From Scylla paramamosain (lineage: Eukaryota; Arthropoda; Malacostraca; Decapoda; Portunidae): a stretch of DNA of 64,000 bases. The notes beneath the pieces are model-generated. The model was not told the origin of the DNA. It ran no database searches and was given only the letters and a program-made list of their open reading frames with translations. The translations under genes and the position numbers were made by a program. This document shows, piece by piece, positions 1-32,944 of the stretch. The DNA lies in the NCBI RefSeq assembly GCF_035594125.1, contig NC_087163.1:2425001-2489000 (forward strand), in the 5' to 3' direction. The stretch's first letter is position 1. Each line of letters starts with the position of its first letter.

Positions 1-106
1 AGGAGATGCAGTCTTGAGAACCCGGCTAAGGATATCTGTGGCCTCTGAAAATTGTCGTGGTGAGAGAGCGGAGGGTTTTTGAATAAGAGCTTATATAACA
101 GCTCTC

Positions 107-108
<2 letters not shown>

Positions 109-178
<70 letters not shown>
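109..178. repeat. (AC)35 microsatellite
   Basis: Uninterrupted AC dinucleotide array, 70 bp, read directly. Confidence 0.98.
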
Positions 179-179
<1 letters not shown>

Positions 180-354
180 AAGTCTCTCACGTGTTTCTAA
201 CGTATAACATTCCCTCCAGCCTCCCAGCCGGGCCGGCCCCACACTGGCCTCCCATGGCAAACAAGAAAGGAACGACGCCTTGACCTGCGGCCGGCGGGAT
301 GGTGGTCAGGGCAGGCCATGGGAGTGGCTGGGCGAGGCGGAAGAGATGAAGTAA

Positions 355-405
355 GAGGAGGAGGAGGAGGAGGAGGAGGAGGAGGAGGAGGAGGAGGAGG
401 AGGAG
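355..405. repeat. (AGG)17 microsatellite
   Basis: Uninterrupted GAG/AGG triplet run. Confidence 0.97.
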
Positions 406-476
406 TGCCTCAAGTATACAATAAATACAATGAACTCAAAGGAAGAGCCTCCGAGCGTCTCCCACACGTAACCTAA

Positions 477-478
<2 letters not shown>

Positions 479-554
<76 letters not shown>
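479..554. repeat. (CT)38 microsatellite
   Basis: Uninterrupted CT array of 76 bp. Confidence 0.98.
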
Positions 555-557
<3 letters not shown>

Positions 558-998
558 TACCCCCCCCCCTCCCAGCACATTCCAATTCCCGGGCCCTCTT
601 GAAGTTATTGAGATATCTCCAGCTTGCAGGTAAGAGGGAAGGAGGAAGAGAGGGAGGGGGGAAGTTATGGTGAAGGAAAAGAGGGCGTGAGGGAGACACA
701 GCGGGGAGAGACGTTCCTGTGGCGACCAAGACTTTCCATTTCGTCTGGGAAGAGGAAGAAAAAGAGGAGGAGGAGGAGGTTGCCGGTCACCTAGAGAAGA
801 CCCGGCGTTTGTGTACGAATTCTACCTGCCGGTTGCCTCTCCTCCCCCCCTCCTCTCATACGCCCACCTCTACCTCCATCCCTCCTCTCTTTTCTCTCCT
901 TTCATTCCCCTCCTCCCTCCCTCCCTCTCTCCTCTCCTTCCGCACCTTCCTTCCCTCTGTGCCTGAACACTCCTGACGCTGTGGTTTGGCGTCTCCTG

Positions 999-1008
<10 letters not shown>

Positions 1009-1042
<34 letters not shown>
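1009..1042. repeat. (AC)17 microsatellite
   Basis: Short perfect AC array preceded by a CT-rich stretch. Confidence 0.95.
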
Positions 1043-1043
<1 letters not shown>

Positions 1044-1860
1044 AGGCTGGCAACACCGGTCACCTGGAGCCACAAACGCAGGTGTTGCCACATCGTGTTT
1101 TCCCGCACCTGCACGAGAGTATCCTGTTTCACCTTCATGAAAAGAAGAAAAAGAGCTTAAAAAGTTTTCTCATGACGAGTCGCAAGTTTCTCAAGGCGTG
1201 ACTGAGGGCGATGGACACGAGCGCTGCCCCGCGGCCACCGGGGGGGGGGGGTGTCCGACTCACCCTCACGGCGTATATCACCTGAAGGGAAAGGGGAGTG
1301 GATCCTCCGCCCTTTAGTTTTACCTGAAATAATCGTCCCTGTGACCACTTGCTCCTCCAAAACCAACAAGTGGAATGGGAGGAGAGGGGGAGAAGGAACG
1401 GGAGAGAAAGAGAGAGGAGACGATAGGAGGGAGGGGAGGGGGGGAAAGGGACTGAATGATAGCCCCTGACGGACTCTACCATTCTGGGTTCGGCAAGGAA
1501 GGAGCGGTTGGCGGTAAAAAGTCAGGGCAGTCTGGGGGGAGGGACAGCGACGGTGCCCCAGGGAGCGGCCGGCCACCCATCCAGCCAGCCAGCCCCACCC
1601 CTGGACCCTCAGCCCCGCCCCAGCCCGTCCCCATCCACAGGCCTTCATCTCCACCCGTAAAAGCCCCGTCTGCAGCCCCATCAACCCCATCAACCCCATA
1701 TGACCATTTCAGTCAGTCGAAATCCGCCCCAGGCCCTCGCCTTTCAGGCCCTCAGTCCCACTCCGCGCTTGGCTAGATCAGGCTGTGGCGCAGGAGAGCC
1801 AGTGGCGTGCATTTATACTCGTACCTTGCATCCCACGAGCTTTACGCAGGTGTATGAGGC

Positions 1861-1865
<5 letters not shown>

Positions 1866-1930
<65 letters not shown>
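1866..1930. repeat. (GT)32 microsatellite
   Basis: Perfect GT array of about 65 bp. Together with the AC array at 2043 it forms inverted arms separated by about 112 bp. Confidence 0.98.
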
Positions 1931-1932
<2 letters not shown>

Positions 1933-2039
1933 GGCCTTTCCACTCTCGCCCCTTCTCTCCAGGGCACAGCGGGATCTCCCACGGGGGATTCCTGACCTGA
2001 GGCACCCCGAGGAGTAAAGAAATGCGGCTCAAGTCAGTC

Positions 2040-2042
<3 letters not shown>

Positions 2043-2094
<52 letters not shown>

Positions 2095-2110
2095 GAAAGG
2101 AGAAACATCA

Positions 2111-2189
<79 letters not shown>
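2043..2189. repeat. (CA)25 then (GA)38 compound microsatellite
   Basis: A perfect CA array (2043-2092) and a perfect AG array (2114-2189) are separated by about 20 bp of unique sequence. Confidence 0.97.
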
Positions 2190-2192
<3 letters not shown>

Positions 2193-2281
2193 AGGGGGTA
2201 TGTTACTGTGTAGCCTCGTGATGCCCTGAAGGAAACAGGTAACTTGTGGGCATGTCTCAGGGCATGTCGTGACTTCACAAG

Positions 2282-2327
2282 ATGGTGGTGGTGGTGGTGG
2301 TGTTGGGTGGTGGTGGTGGTGGTGGTG
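2282..2327. repeat. (GGT)n triplet repeat
   Basis: Two GGT runs are split by a short GTTGGG interruption; further GAT/GGT-rich degenerate repeat continues to about 2510. Confidence 0.93.
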
Positions 2328-2633
2328 AGGCAAAAGCGGTAGTGACGGTCAGTTCAGGCTGTGGTGGTGAAACTGGTGATCTGGTAATGGTGAATGATGT
2401 TGCTGTTTATGTGAGAGTGATAATGATGGTGATAATGATAATGACGTGGTGGTGATAATGATGGTGATAGTGGTGATGGCGTGATGGTGATAATGGTGAT
2501 GGCGTGGTGACGTAACTAGTGTCTACCAATAAACTGGAAGCCACGTAGATTACTAGATCCGAGAGATTGTGTTGCGCAGTGTGTACTCTGAGTATTTCCT
2601 CTTTTGCGAAATTGAACAGATGACAGAGGCGTG

Positions 2634-2756
<123 letters not shown>

Positions 2757-2837
2757 TAAGAGGAGACGGCGAAGAAAAAGAAAATGAGACGAGTAATAGA
2801 AGACAAAAACAGGTGAGGAGAACGAGAACGAGGAATA

Positions 2838-2908
2838 GGAGGAGGAGGAGGAGGAGGAGGAGGAGGAGGAGGAGGAGGAGGAGGAGGAGGAGGAGGAGGA
2901 GGAGGAGA
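2838..2908. repeat. (AGG)23 triplet repeat
   Basis: Perfect AGG/GAG array of about 71 bp. A (CAC)n run follows at about 2989-3013. Confidence 0.97.
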
Positions 2909-4007
2909 AGCAATTTGCTCCAACTCCTGAAAATGCGTCAAGAAATATCCACCGGCAATTCTAGACAGCGGACTCAAGCATGCGAGACCACCACCACCAC
3001 CACCACCACCACCAGACCACGGGGCGCATTAAGAAACGAGACGGAAATAGAGATGAAAGTAAACAATAAACAATCAAGTCAGATGATAAACACGACACTC
3101 AAATTAACGGAAAAAAAAAATAAAATAAAATACAAAAGGTAACTAGACTAAAGGAACAGAACGATGCTAATTAAGAACGTGGAGCTTAACAGAACGTCAT
3201 AATCATTAAGAATCTCACGTTTAACAATTTTCCTTCTTTTTTTCCGGTCAATGAATGAGGGTACTTGTTACACTCTCTTCCCATGACCCATTAGAGAGAG
3301 CTGGACCGCTGGACTGACCCACCTACTACTACATTTACCTGCCTAGTACTGCCTGCCACTCTCTGCTTCCTTCTGAGTGTCTTTCTCGTGTCTCACTCTA
3401 ACCTAACCAGTCTTATAGTGCTTTCCTATTAGTGTGTGTGTGTGTGTGTGTGTGTTTTACTAGTTTTGTATCGTATTGATTTCTATTTTATTTTTAATTT
3501 CTATATTCTTTCTTTCATAATTTTTTTATGTATTTCTACCCATTTTTCATCTTTTTTTATTTTATTTCTCTTTCTTTCGTAAATTTCCTGATATATTTGT
3601 ACTACATTCTTAATTTCTATATTCCCTCTTCCTTTCTTTCGTAACCTTTCTATTACATATTCCTACCTCATTCTTCCCTCATTTATTCCCTATCTTCATC
3701 AGCTTTCTTTCTTTCTTTACCCATTTATTACATGTTTCTTCCCCATTCTTCTCCTCCCATTTATTACACATCTTGTCATCTCAGTTCCTCCCATTCTCCA
3801 TGCTATGTTCTCTTAACCTTAACTATTTTCCTCTCAATCCCCTTCACAAACCGTAAAATTCACTGAACCGTTTCATCTCCCTTCTTCCTCCCTTCATCCG
3901 ACCATTCACTCATTCCTCATTTTATTAACATCTTCACTCCACCCAAAAAAAATCACCACACTTTTCTATTTCATTCTTCTACGTATTTCACTCAGCCAGA
4001 ACTCCTG

Positions 4008-4009
<2 letters not shown>

Positions 4010-4079
<70 letters not shown>
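4010..4079. repeat. (CT)34 microsatellite
   Basis: Perfect CT array inside a long pyrimidine-rich tract. Confidence 0.97.
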
Positions 4080-4081
<2 letters not shown>

Positions 4082-4814
4082 CGTCCAGCCTCCAGCGCAC
4101 TCCTTTCTCTTTTTACATTCCTCCTCGTCTCACTCTTATCTCCCTCCTTTTTCTCCCCGTCTTCATCCTTCTTTTCTCAAATTATCGCCCACCCTTACTT
4201 CCCTCTCCTCCTCTTCCTTTCTTCCGCGCCCCTCAACAAAAGCTTAGCGACCCTCTGCGATCCGGAAGGTGAAAATAAAGCAGATGACGGCAGGTGTGAG
4301 GGTTCTTAAGAATAATGACGGAGCGCTTGGCTACACTCCACTTTACTTCATCCTTTCGCAGTCACTCCCTCCTTCACTCCACTTAGTGCGTTGACATCTC
4401 TAAAACACAACTGCACGGACTGTTTTGTAACTTTAGTTCAGCCACACACATTTCCTACCGTCTCCTCTTAAGCCTGTAAGTACTCGTAGATCCCCGCCGC
4501 GCCGCACCGCCTCGCCAAGATCAGAAGTACCCAGGAGTTAAGCCTTCCTGACCTTACCTGCCTGCTACCTACTTCTCTCTCACCTTCAACAGGTCCTACC
4601 TTTTACTTTTTTTTTTCTTTTGCCTTCTTCATCCCTCCCTCTCTTTCATTAATACTCGTACGTGGCTTCACTCGTCCCCTCACTGCTATTTATCCACCTC
4701 CTCCTCCTCCTCCTCCTCCTGCGCAGCCTCACCACCTTACACTTCGATGTTGCCCCCAGCTTTTCTCTTTAGCCACACGTGCGTCTCAGGCTGTTTTCAT
4801 TGAGATCCGTGAAA

Positions 4815-4815
<1 letters not shown>

Positions 4816-4886
<71 letters not shown>
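4816..4886. repeat. (GA)35 microsatellite in the IGFBP-gene intron
   Basis: Perfect GA array, followed by a G-run up to 4900. On the sense (minus) strand it is a CT array starting about 36 nt after the exon 1 donor. Confidence 0.97.
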
Positions 4887-4894
<8 letters not shown>

Positions 4895-4922
4895 AGGGGG
4901 ATAAGCGTAACTGCAGACTCAC

Positions 4923-5199
4923 CTTTGCAAACACCGTCAGGAGAGCAGAAGAGGCCGAACTTGGTGTCGCAGGGCATGGAGGGCAGGACACACACCTCCC
5001 CCTCCTGCCTCGCGCACACGTTGCAACACGGGCAGTCCTCCCGTTCCACTACACCTCCGCGACAACTGCCCTCCACCGCGCCCTCACACGCCGGGGAACA
5101 CTCACACTCCGCGGCTGGGTCCTGGGCCTCCGTGGCTAGCTGTGCCCCCGCCAGGTAAGGCACCACGGCCACCACCAACGCCACACGCCACGCCAACAT
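4923..5199 (-). CDS. Secreted IGFBP N-terminal-domain protein, first coding exon (partial gene)
   Basis: The exon encodes 92 residues and ends one base into the next codon at a strong donor (AAAG|GTGAGT, intron starts at 4922). Residues 1-19 form a signal peptide (hydrophobic ALVVAVVPYLAG, likely cut after AGA). The mature part has 12 cysteines (C32, 34, 38, 46, 56, 58, 59, 62, 70, 77, 85, 91), the number expected of an IGFBP N-terminal domain. The cluster DCPCCNVCARQEGEVC replaces the classical GCGCCxxC motif. The closest family types are arthropod single-insulin-binding-domain proteins and venom-protein-302-like or CRIM1-like proteins. The likely role is extracellular binding of insulin-like peptides or a related ligand, inferred from the domain only. 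The ATG at 5197-5199 has a good context and opens the signal peptide. The downstream exon or exons, which would lie below 4.9 kb, were not identified. The intron begins with a C/T-rich stretch and a (CT)n array. Confidence 0.8.
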
Positions 5200-6116
5200 G
5201 GTCGCGACTCACTCACACTTTGGTCACGCACGCCTCCCACTCCTGGCTGACTAGCGCTTGTTCAAGACTCGCTTGTGAATTACTGGCTAGCACATTTTCA
5301 TTACTGCATGTTTGGTCTGTTGGTCGCACGCTCCTTACCCTCTCCTTCACTGGCCACCTTTCGACTGCCTGTCATCCGTGTACAGAACAGAATATGGGCT
5401 GCAGTTGTCGTACCTGATGCGAAAGCAGCGCGGCGTTTCTCAGCTTTCAGTCACTGCTCTGCATAACTAGTTGGTAACCGGTGATTTTGTACCATCGACG
5501 CACTCATTTGGATGTTAAGTAAAGGTGCAGGGATCGTAACGTAATGACAAATCCCCAAACAGAAAAATGAAAATAGAAAAGAAAAAAGTTTTGGTGAATC
5601 TTACAAGTGGCAGCGCATGTTTCCAGTCCCGGGAGTCCAGACAGAGGGCAGCACCTTGTACTGTGCACTAGGTATCAATCCACACACCTCCATAAATCAC
5701 TAGGATATCTAATTTGACTCTCCCGCGGAATCTACACACAATATTAGCGGAATCCAATGACACGGAGATCAGTTAGACACCCGCCACTTGTAATATGCTG
5801 AGAGACGGACGAAGGAGAGCAAGCGGCGAGCGGCGAGCGAGAGGAAGCACAACGGAGGCAGGGGGGCCGGCCGGTCGGTCTGTGGGTCTCAGCGTGTATA
5901 CCTGTGGCATCTACGAATCTATTGTCTCGCGAGGAAGCAGTGCCTGACGAAGGACACGACGTAGGCGCTGACGAGACTGCGGGGAAAACGAATCAAGCAA
6001 AAACTGAGAGAATGTTAGTGGAAGGGCGGGGAGTGGAAGGAAATCCAGCAGCCTCTTGATTATTGATGTTTTAATGAATTACCTTCTCTCTCCCTGTTGT
6101 TCGTGCCCTTACATAA

Positions 6117-6119
<3 letters not shown>

Positions 6120-6178
<59 letters not shown>
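6120..6178. repeat. (TC)29 microsatellite
   Basis: Perfect CT array. Confidence 0.97.
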
Positions 6179-6180
<2 letters not shown>

Positions 6181-6954
6181 GTGATGGGGAGGGGCTCTAA
6201 TGACGCTGGGAATGCGGCAGAGTGAGGGGATGAAGGGCGCTGGAAATGATGGGAAGCTGAAGATCCCGTACGTAAAATTAAATGACGAATTAATGAAGTA
6301 AATAAGCAAATAAGTAAATAAATTAATAAATAATAGTAGTATCTAATAAATAAATATAAAAAATAAATAAAACAATCCAATAAATAACGGAAAACAACAG
6401 CAATGCACGAGAGAGAGAGAGAGAGAATAAAAACAATAATAACTGAAACAACTGTGAATTCCGAACGTACAGACAGTGAGAGTAATTCCGTACCGGTAAA
6501 TACAATATTCATTCGCATAACACATCCTCACTTCGCCGCGACTCGCACTGAAAACGTGTATGCAGAAAAGAAAGGACGCTTCCCTGGTTCTTCCCAAGGG
6601 ACAAGCGACGGGCAGGAACCACAGCTGATGAGCGCAAGACAAAATATAAAACAATTGAGTCATGTCTTTCCCTGTACAAAAGAAACTCATTTCCTGCCAG
6701 AGGTATGCGGTGGCCACCCCCAAAAAGGTTAAAGTTCCTGGCGTCGACACAAGTTTTACTCTCGCTGAACGCTTGTATTCATCGCCCCAGCACGTCAAGA
6801 GGGAGCTGAGCGGCATTTCCTCGGTTTTTTTTTGAGCGTACGATAGTTGGTGACGATGTACAAAGTTTTTAGTACTTTGATCAGCGCACGTTTCTCTGAT
6901 CAAATGCGTATATTACAGTAAAATTAGTATTTGAGGCTATACGTCACACATTAA

Positions 6955-7007
6955 TAGATAGATAGATAGATAGTTTATTGACCATGAGTATTTACACACG
7001 CACACAC

Positions 7008-7061
<54 letters not shown>
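6955..7061. repeat. (GATA)4 plus (TC)24 repeats
   Basis: A short GATA run at 6955-6973 and a perfect CT array at 7013-7061. Confidence 0.93.
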
Positions 7062-7064
<3 letters not shown>

Positions 7065-7438
7065 TACATTCTATTTATTTACTTTTCATAACATACGATA
7101 GTCATTGACAACATACGAAAACATCATGTGAATTCCTTTCTTTTTCTTCGCCATATCTTCATACGTCTTAAGGCGGGGAAAATTATGAAGCAATGTAACC
7201 ATATTCTACACGAGTCACGTCACTACCACCACCTCCACCACCACCATCACTACCACAGGACCTCAAACAGTCATGAGCACAAGTTTCCGTGCACGTATTG
7301 CCAATATCTCCACGGCCTCTCTCCTCCTGATCACGCGTCACCAGCAGGAGTGGATGTGACTGCTGGGCTTCGTATTTTGAAACGCACCTTTCTCTCACCA
7401 GGATTATTTCCAAAGACCACAAAGATGATAAGCGAGGT

Positions 7439-7439
<1 letters not shown>

Positions 7440-7478
<39 letters not shown>
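7440..7478. repeat. (GT)19 microsatellite
   Basis: Perfect GT array interrupting a dispersed-repeat copy. Confidence 0.95.
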
Positions 7479-7479
<1 letters not shown>

Positions 7480-9159
7480 CTTTCTTTTTCCAGAGATGAC
7501 GCAGAATCTTTGTTAATCTATTAATAGTCTTGTAAACCAACTTGAACCTTCACATGACTTTCTATAGAGCCTGTTAAGATATTTGAAATAAAGCACAGGA
7601 ATGTCTGAGAATATAATAATTTACTAGAACAGCAGAGACGAAACGCAGAGACCAACCTTACATTATTTTCTTACTCTCCCAGTGCTTTGAGGAAGCGTGA
7701 TTGTGTGTTCTCATACGGTTCACTGCAAATGTTAGTAAATGTGATACCATTCGCTAGGCCAGTGGAGGATCAAAACAAACAAGGAGAGTGCAGCATTCAC
7801 AGCCTTCACTTCCCCTCAGGCACGCCAGACCAGTCCTCCCGCTAACTCCTAGAAACACGGCGCTGCGTTTGCTTCTCCCTTTGACCTCTGTTTTATTTGA
7901 TCTTATTTATTTTTTGAAGGGAGAAAGGAAGAAAGAAAAGCGAGTTGAGGAAATTACGAAAAGGAGAATTAAGTGTTGAAAGATTAAATGAGTGGGATGA
8001 TAAAAGGAGAGCGGTTCTCCTTGCGACCTCTGTCATCACTCCCTCCCTCATCCTTCTTCCATATTAATTCACTTGTGTAATAAAGGTGTATGTGTGTGTA
8101 TGTGTGTGTGTGTGTGTCGTAAGTGGCATAATTACTTCAAATTAACCTAATCCACGGAGCAATGTTAACACGCTATCGTCAATATGAAAGCAACATCTTC
8201 CACTACACAGCGTTAAAAAGCTCGAGAACCGTCATAGGAGTCTCCCTTGCTACGCCGTCCCGCCCCACGCAGCACAAGCCCTGCTGAGTGCCCGGGGCTT
8301 CAGCTTCCAGGGAAGGCATCCGGCTAAAGTAAACTCTCCTACACATGACCTTGGAGGTGCGCCATAACTAAGTACGGAAATCCTTGCACAATACGCGGCA
8401 CCATGGCCCTTACGTCACGCCTGACCCGCCATTATGCACGGGTCACGGGCGAGGAGGCATTGTGGCGCATTCTTGATTAAAACAAGGAGCTAATGAGCGA
8501 ATAATGACGCCCCTATCAGTCTTCGGGTGATCGATTGGTTGATGTTCTGGGACTGGTAAAACGCTGATATCTTCCTTTAGCGCCAATCTTTGTGCTTCGC
8601 TTCGGTTACCTTGAACAGTTTCTAGTGGAAGGTGTTGGCGGTGCTTCAGTGGTGTTTTCGTCATTCTAGGGTTAATACAACAAGGATCCTATATCACTAG
8701 AGGGAACTCCCCCCACCTCTAGGAATCTACGAATCATCTCTGTGGTCTTTCAAAATACTCCTGACGAAAGAATGAAGGGTGTTATGATACGTGCCCTGGA
8801 TCATCCACTCATAGGTTGGGAAAAACACCTCAAGGCCGCCGCCTCGCCTGCCACACAAAGACGACGCCAATTAAACAACAATAACGCGCCGCACAAAAAG
8901 GCGTGACTGGTGACAAGTGAACCCAATCAGCTGGCGAATTCCTCGGTTATGAATATCAATTGTTTGGTGGCGGCTCTTTGTGAAACTTTCCTTTGTATAC
9001 ACTTGCAGGATTTGTCGGAAAAAAAGTGAGCATTCTTACCGTTAATGGACATTTGTTTCTGTCTTTCTATTCACATCAAGAAAGTTCAATTGATATTCTA
9101 CCAAGAGCGTCTCAAAAAAAAAAAAAAAAAATTGAAGAATCTATGTACAATAAGAATAA

Positions 9160-9170
9160 ACACACACACG

Positions 9171-9212
<42 letters not shown>
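9160..9212. repeat. (AC)n microsatellite with CG interruptions
   Basis: AC array with two ACGC interruptions near its left end, preceded at 9115-9130 by an A-run. Confidence 0.95.
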
Positions 9213-9215
<3 letters not shown>

Positions 9216-9433
9216 CCGTATAAGCACACCGCTACATTCTGAAGCGCCTTTCACCCACATATTTATGAAGGCCGTAACATTTAGGTGATTGAAACATTCC
9301 CGAAGGCCTTGGTTAAGACCACACAGCGCCACTTGGATCACAGGAGCACGCTGCCCCTCGCGCCAAGAGATGACAGTGAATCAACCAGTACACCACGAAG
9401 CCAGCTGGTGGCAGCTACTCAAAGTCGCCAACC

Positions 9434-9590
9434 CTTTTTTTTTTTTTTAAGGAAAGAGGGGTACTGGCCAAGGCCAACAAAGATAATGAAGAAAAGCCCA
9501 CTGAGAGCGCCAGTCCCAAAAGAAAGAATCATAAAACAATTTGTAGGATAAGGGTCTTGAATCTTCCCTCAACTTGCCACTCTGAGTACA
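9434..9590 (-). mobile_element. Short antisense 3' tail of the same retroelement
   Basis: A T-run at 9435-9448 (poly(A) on the minus strand) is followed by GTACTGGCCAAGGCCAACAA and later GCCCACTGAGAGCGCCAGTC. The reverse complement of the 52.5 kb copy has the same order: ACTGGCCAAGGGCAACAA, then GCCCACTGAAATGCCAGTCC. The remaining minus-strand coding piece is very short and decayed (LREDSRPLS). Confidence 0.7.
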
Positions 9591-9949
9591 GGTACACCGA
9601 CAGCCTATACACTCTACACGTGACAGTCCAGGCATAAGAACACCATCAATCAACACAAAATTGACACACACTACACTCCTCATAATTCAATGAATATTCT
9701 AAACTGGTCACACATTGCATTAACTGAATGTTGCCTGCTAGTACCACTTTATTTTATGCATAGACAATACTTCAGTCAAAAAGTAACACAATTATTTCCT
9801 TCAGACAGACCAACCACCCAGCATCTGCACTACTATACACAGGAGGATGAAGGGGACAAGGGATGTGGTGGAAGGCAGCAGGAGCAAGGAAGGGTGCGGT
9901 GGAAGACAGCAGGAAGAAGGCACAATGAAGTATAAAAAGAAAAGTCTAA

Positions 9950-11723
9950 CCAAGTGAAAAATATTCTTTATTCTGATCATTATGAAAACAAAAGATATTG
10001 CATTCAAGAAACAGATTTAACTCACTCCTGCAGTGCCATGAATAACGTTGGTACAAATTCTCTAGTCTTAAAAAAATAATCACTAGTGCTCTTCACCAAG
10101 TAAATTGTTTGTGTAAAACACTAACTTCAAGAGACAGTAATGCTGCTTTCTTTGGCCAATTATCACTTTTTTTTTTTTTTTTTCATTTCACTGACCCCGT
10201 GATCTTTATGAAATAATCTAATGAGAAACTTTCTTAATGCTCCTTTATCTGCTAATGTCAACACCACTTTTCCCACACACAGACACGACAACCGACACTT
10301 ACTATTAAAGGGAAGATTACATATCATCTATCTGTCCCTTTCCTATGAGAATGAATGTATCATCTTATGTGTCACACAGCTGCATATGAAATGGCTTTAC
10401 ACTACGTTTAAGTTAGATTAGAACAGTGCTTCTTAAACTTTGAGCCTGACACAGAGAAAGAGGCCAAAGCCAGACTCAGCAGGGTCATAACAGGTAGTGT
10501 TACAATAAAGTACAATACAGTTAACAAAAGAAAGACCTCATTTAACTTATTTGTCAGAGAAAATGTGGTTTTCAATTCTTATTTCATTGTGTGCAGTTAC
10601 AATACCAGTAAGAGTTTTATTAGTTTTCCACTTCCAGTGGATTCACCAAGACTAAATGAGTCCAGCGTCAGTGAAGGAAGCATCAAAATGGTATATTTTC
10701 AACAATACTTAGAAGGCTTGGGAGAGAAATAGAGAGAAGCTAGAAGGAAGTTGACTTCCTAAAGGAATACTGAAGGGAAAAATTTCTGAGAAACAATGGT
10801 TAACAAGAGAAACACTGGATGACAAAGACCTGCCATACTGACCTTTCAGGTGGGAAGAAAATACAAAAACTCCAAAATTCAATTTTATGAGAAACTTTGG
10901 TGTCTATTAAAGGTATTATGTAATTCTTCACACAGGAATGGAATGAATCACCAATACAGAAAGTTGCCTATATACTATAAACAACATGTAAAGAACAGAG
11001 CATAGTTTATGATGACTTCTGGGTCCTGCTGCCAAAAAACTGTCCATCTGACTCAACAATACAGCTTAGAAGTTCAGTAAGCCCACCATTGGGGGCCAGC
11101 TTGACTGGGCAGCTTCATCTGGTGGAGTGCTGCCCCTTGGGGGTGTGCAAGGCTGCCAACAGATCCTCAGCACTCAAGACTTGTTCAAAGCTACCCAATG
11201 CATCTCTGAAGTGGTGTGTGTGTACAGGGTACTGTCACCAGTGCTTGGGATGTAATATTACACATTGCTACCAGAAACTTGAGGCAATAATGGAGAATGT
11301 TCTGTCACATTATGTACAAGATATCTTAACATTATATTTACCATTCATTTTCTTCTATTATTCATACTTTAAATCACCTAATCATACAAGATAAGGCTGG
11401 ATTACCTAATACACCTTTGTATGAAAAGAACATAACAAAAGTCTCCCTAGTATATAAAACCATTTAAATATCAAAACTGTACCTTTCACTCATACACATA
11501 AAAATGGTGACCACACTACACCCTGCTCAGCATTACACATCCCCTCCCCCTATGCATGCATCATGGTTTCAGGAACATTTTACCACTTCCACAGATCCCT
11601 GACACTCATTAAAGTGGGGTACATTTTCTAACAGGCAGGAAGAGGATGCCCAAGAAGCAGCGTGCAGACAACCTCTGACACACACAACACAAACATCCAC
11701 ACAGGCTACACAGTGACCACGTC
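9950..11723 (-). other. Probable ARL1 3' UTR with polyadenylation signal
   Basis: No other coding signal was found between the ARL1 stop codon (11724-11726) and 9.95 kb. An AATAAA hexamer on the minus strand (TTTATT at 9967-9972 on +) is followed by A/T-rich sequence and could end a roughly 1.75 kb 3'UTR. The extent is inferred; transcript data would fix it. Confidence 0.45.

Positions 11724-32944
<21,221 letters not shown>

Larger units (their letters stand above)
5200..9433. other. No gene seen; upstream region of IGFBP-domain gene and spacer
   Basis: The GC-rich sequence around 5800-5950 could be promoter or untranslated exon. The rest has CT, GT, AC and GATA microsatellites, a CAC-rich run near 7227-7256 and one copy of a dispersed repeat (about 7370-7600). 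The open frames are short, or extend only through repeats. Confidence 0.5.

Noticed and set aside
1456..1776. 106-codon plus-strand frame rich in Pro, Ser and Gly, with an even longer antisense frame
   Set aside because: Compositional openness in GC-rich DNA on both strands. No domain, no splice partners and no start context.
6343..6903. 186-codon minus-strand frame
   Set aside because: The left part runs through low-complexity AT-rich DNA and the right part has no recognisable motif. There is no splice or homology support.
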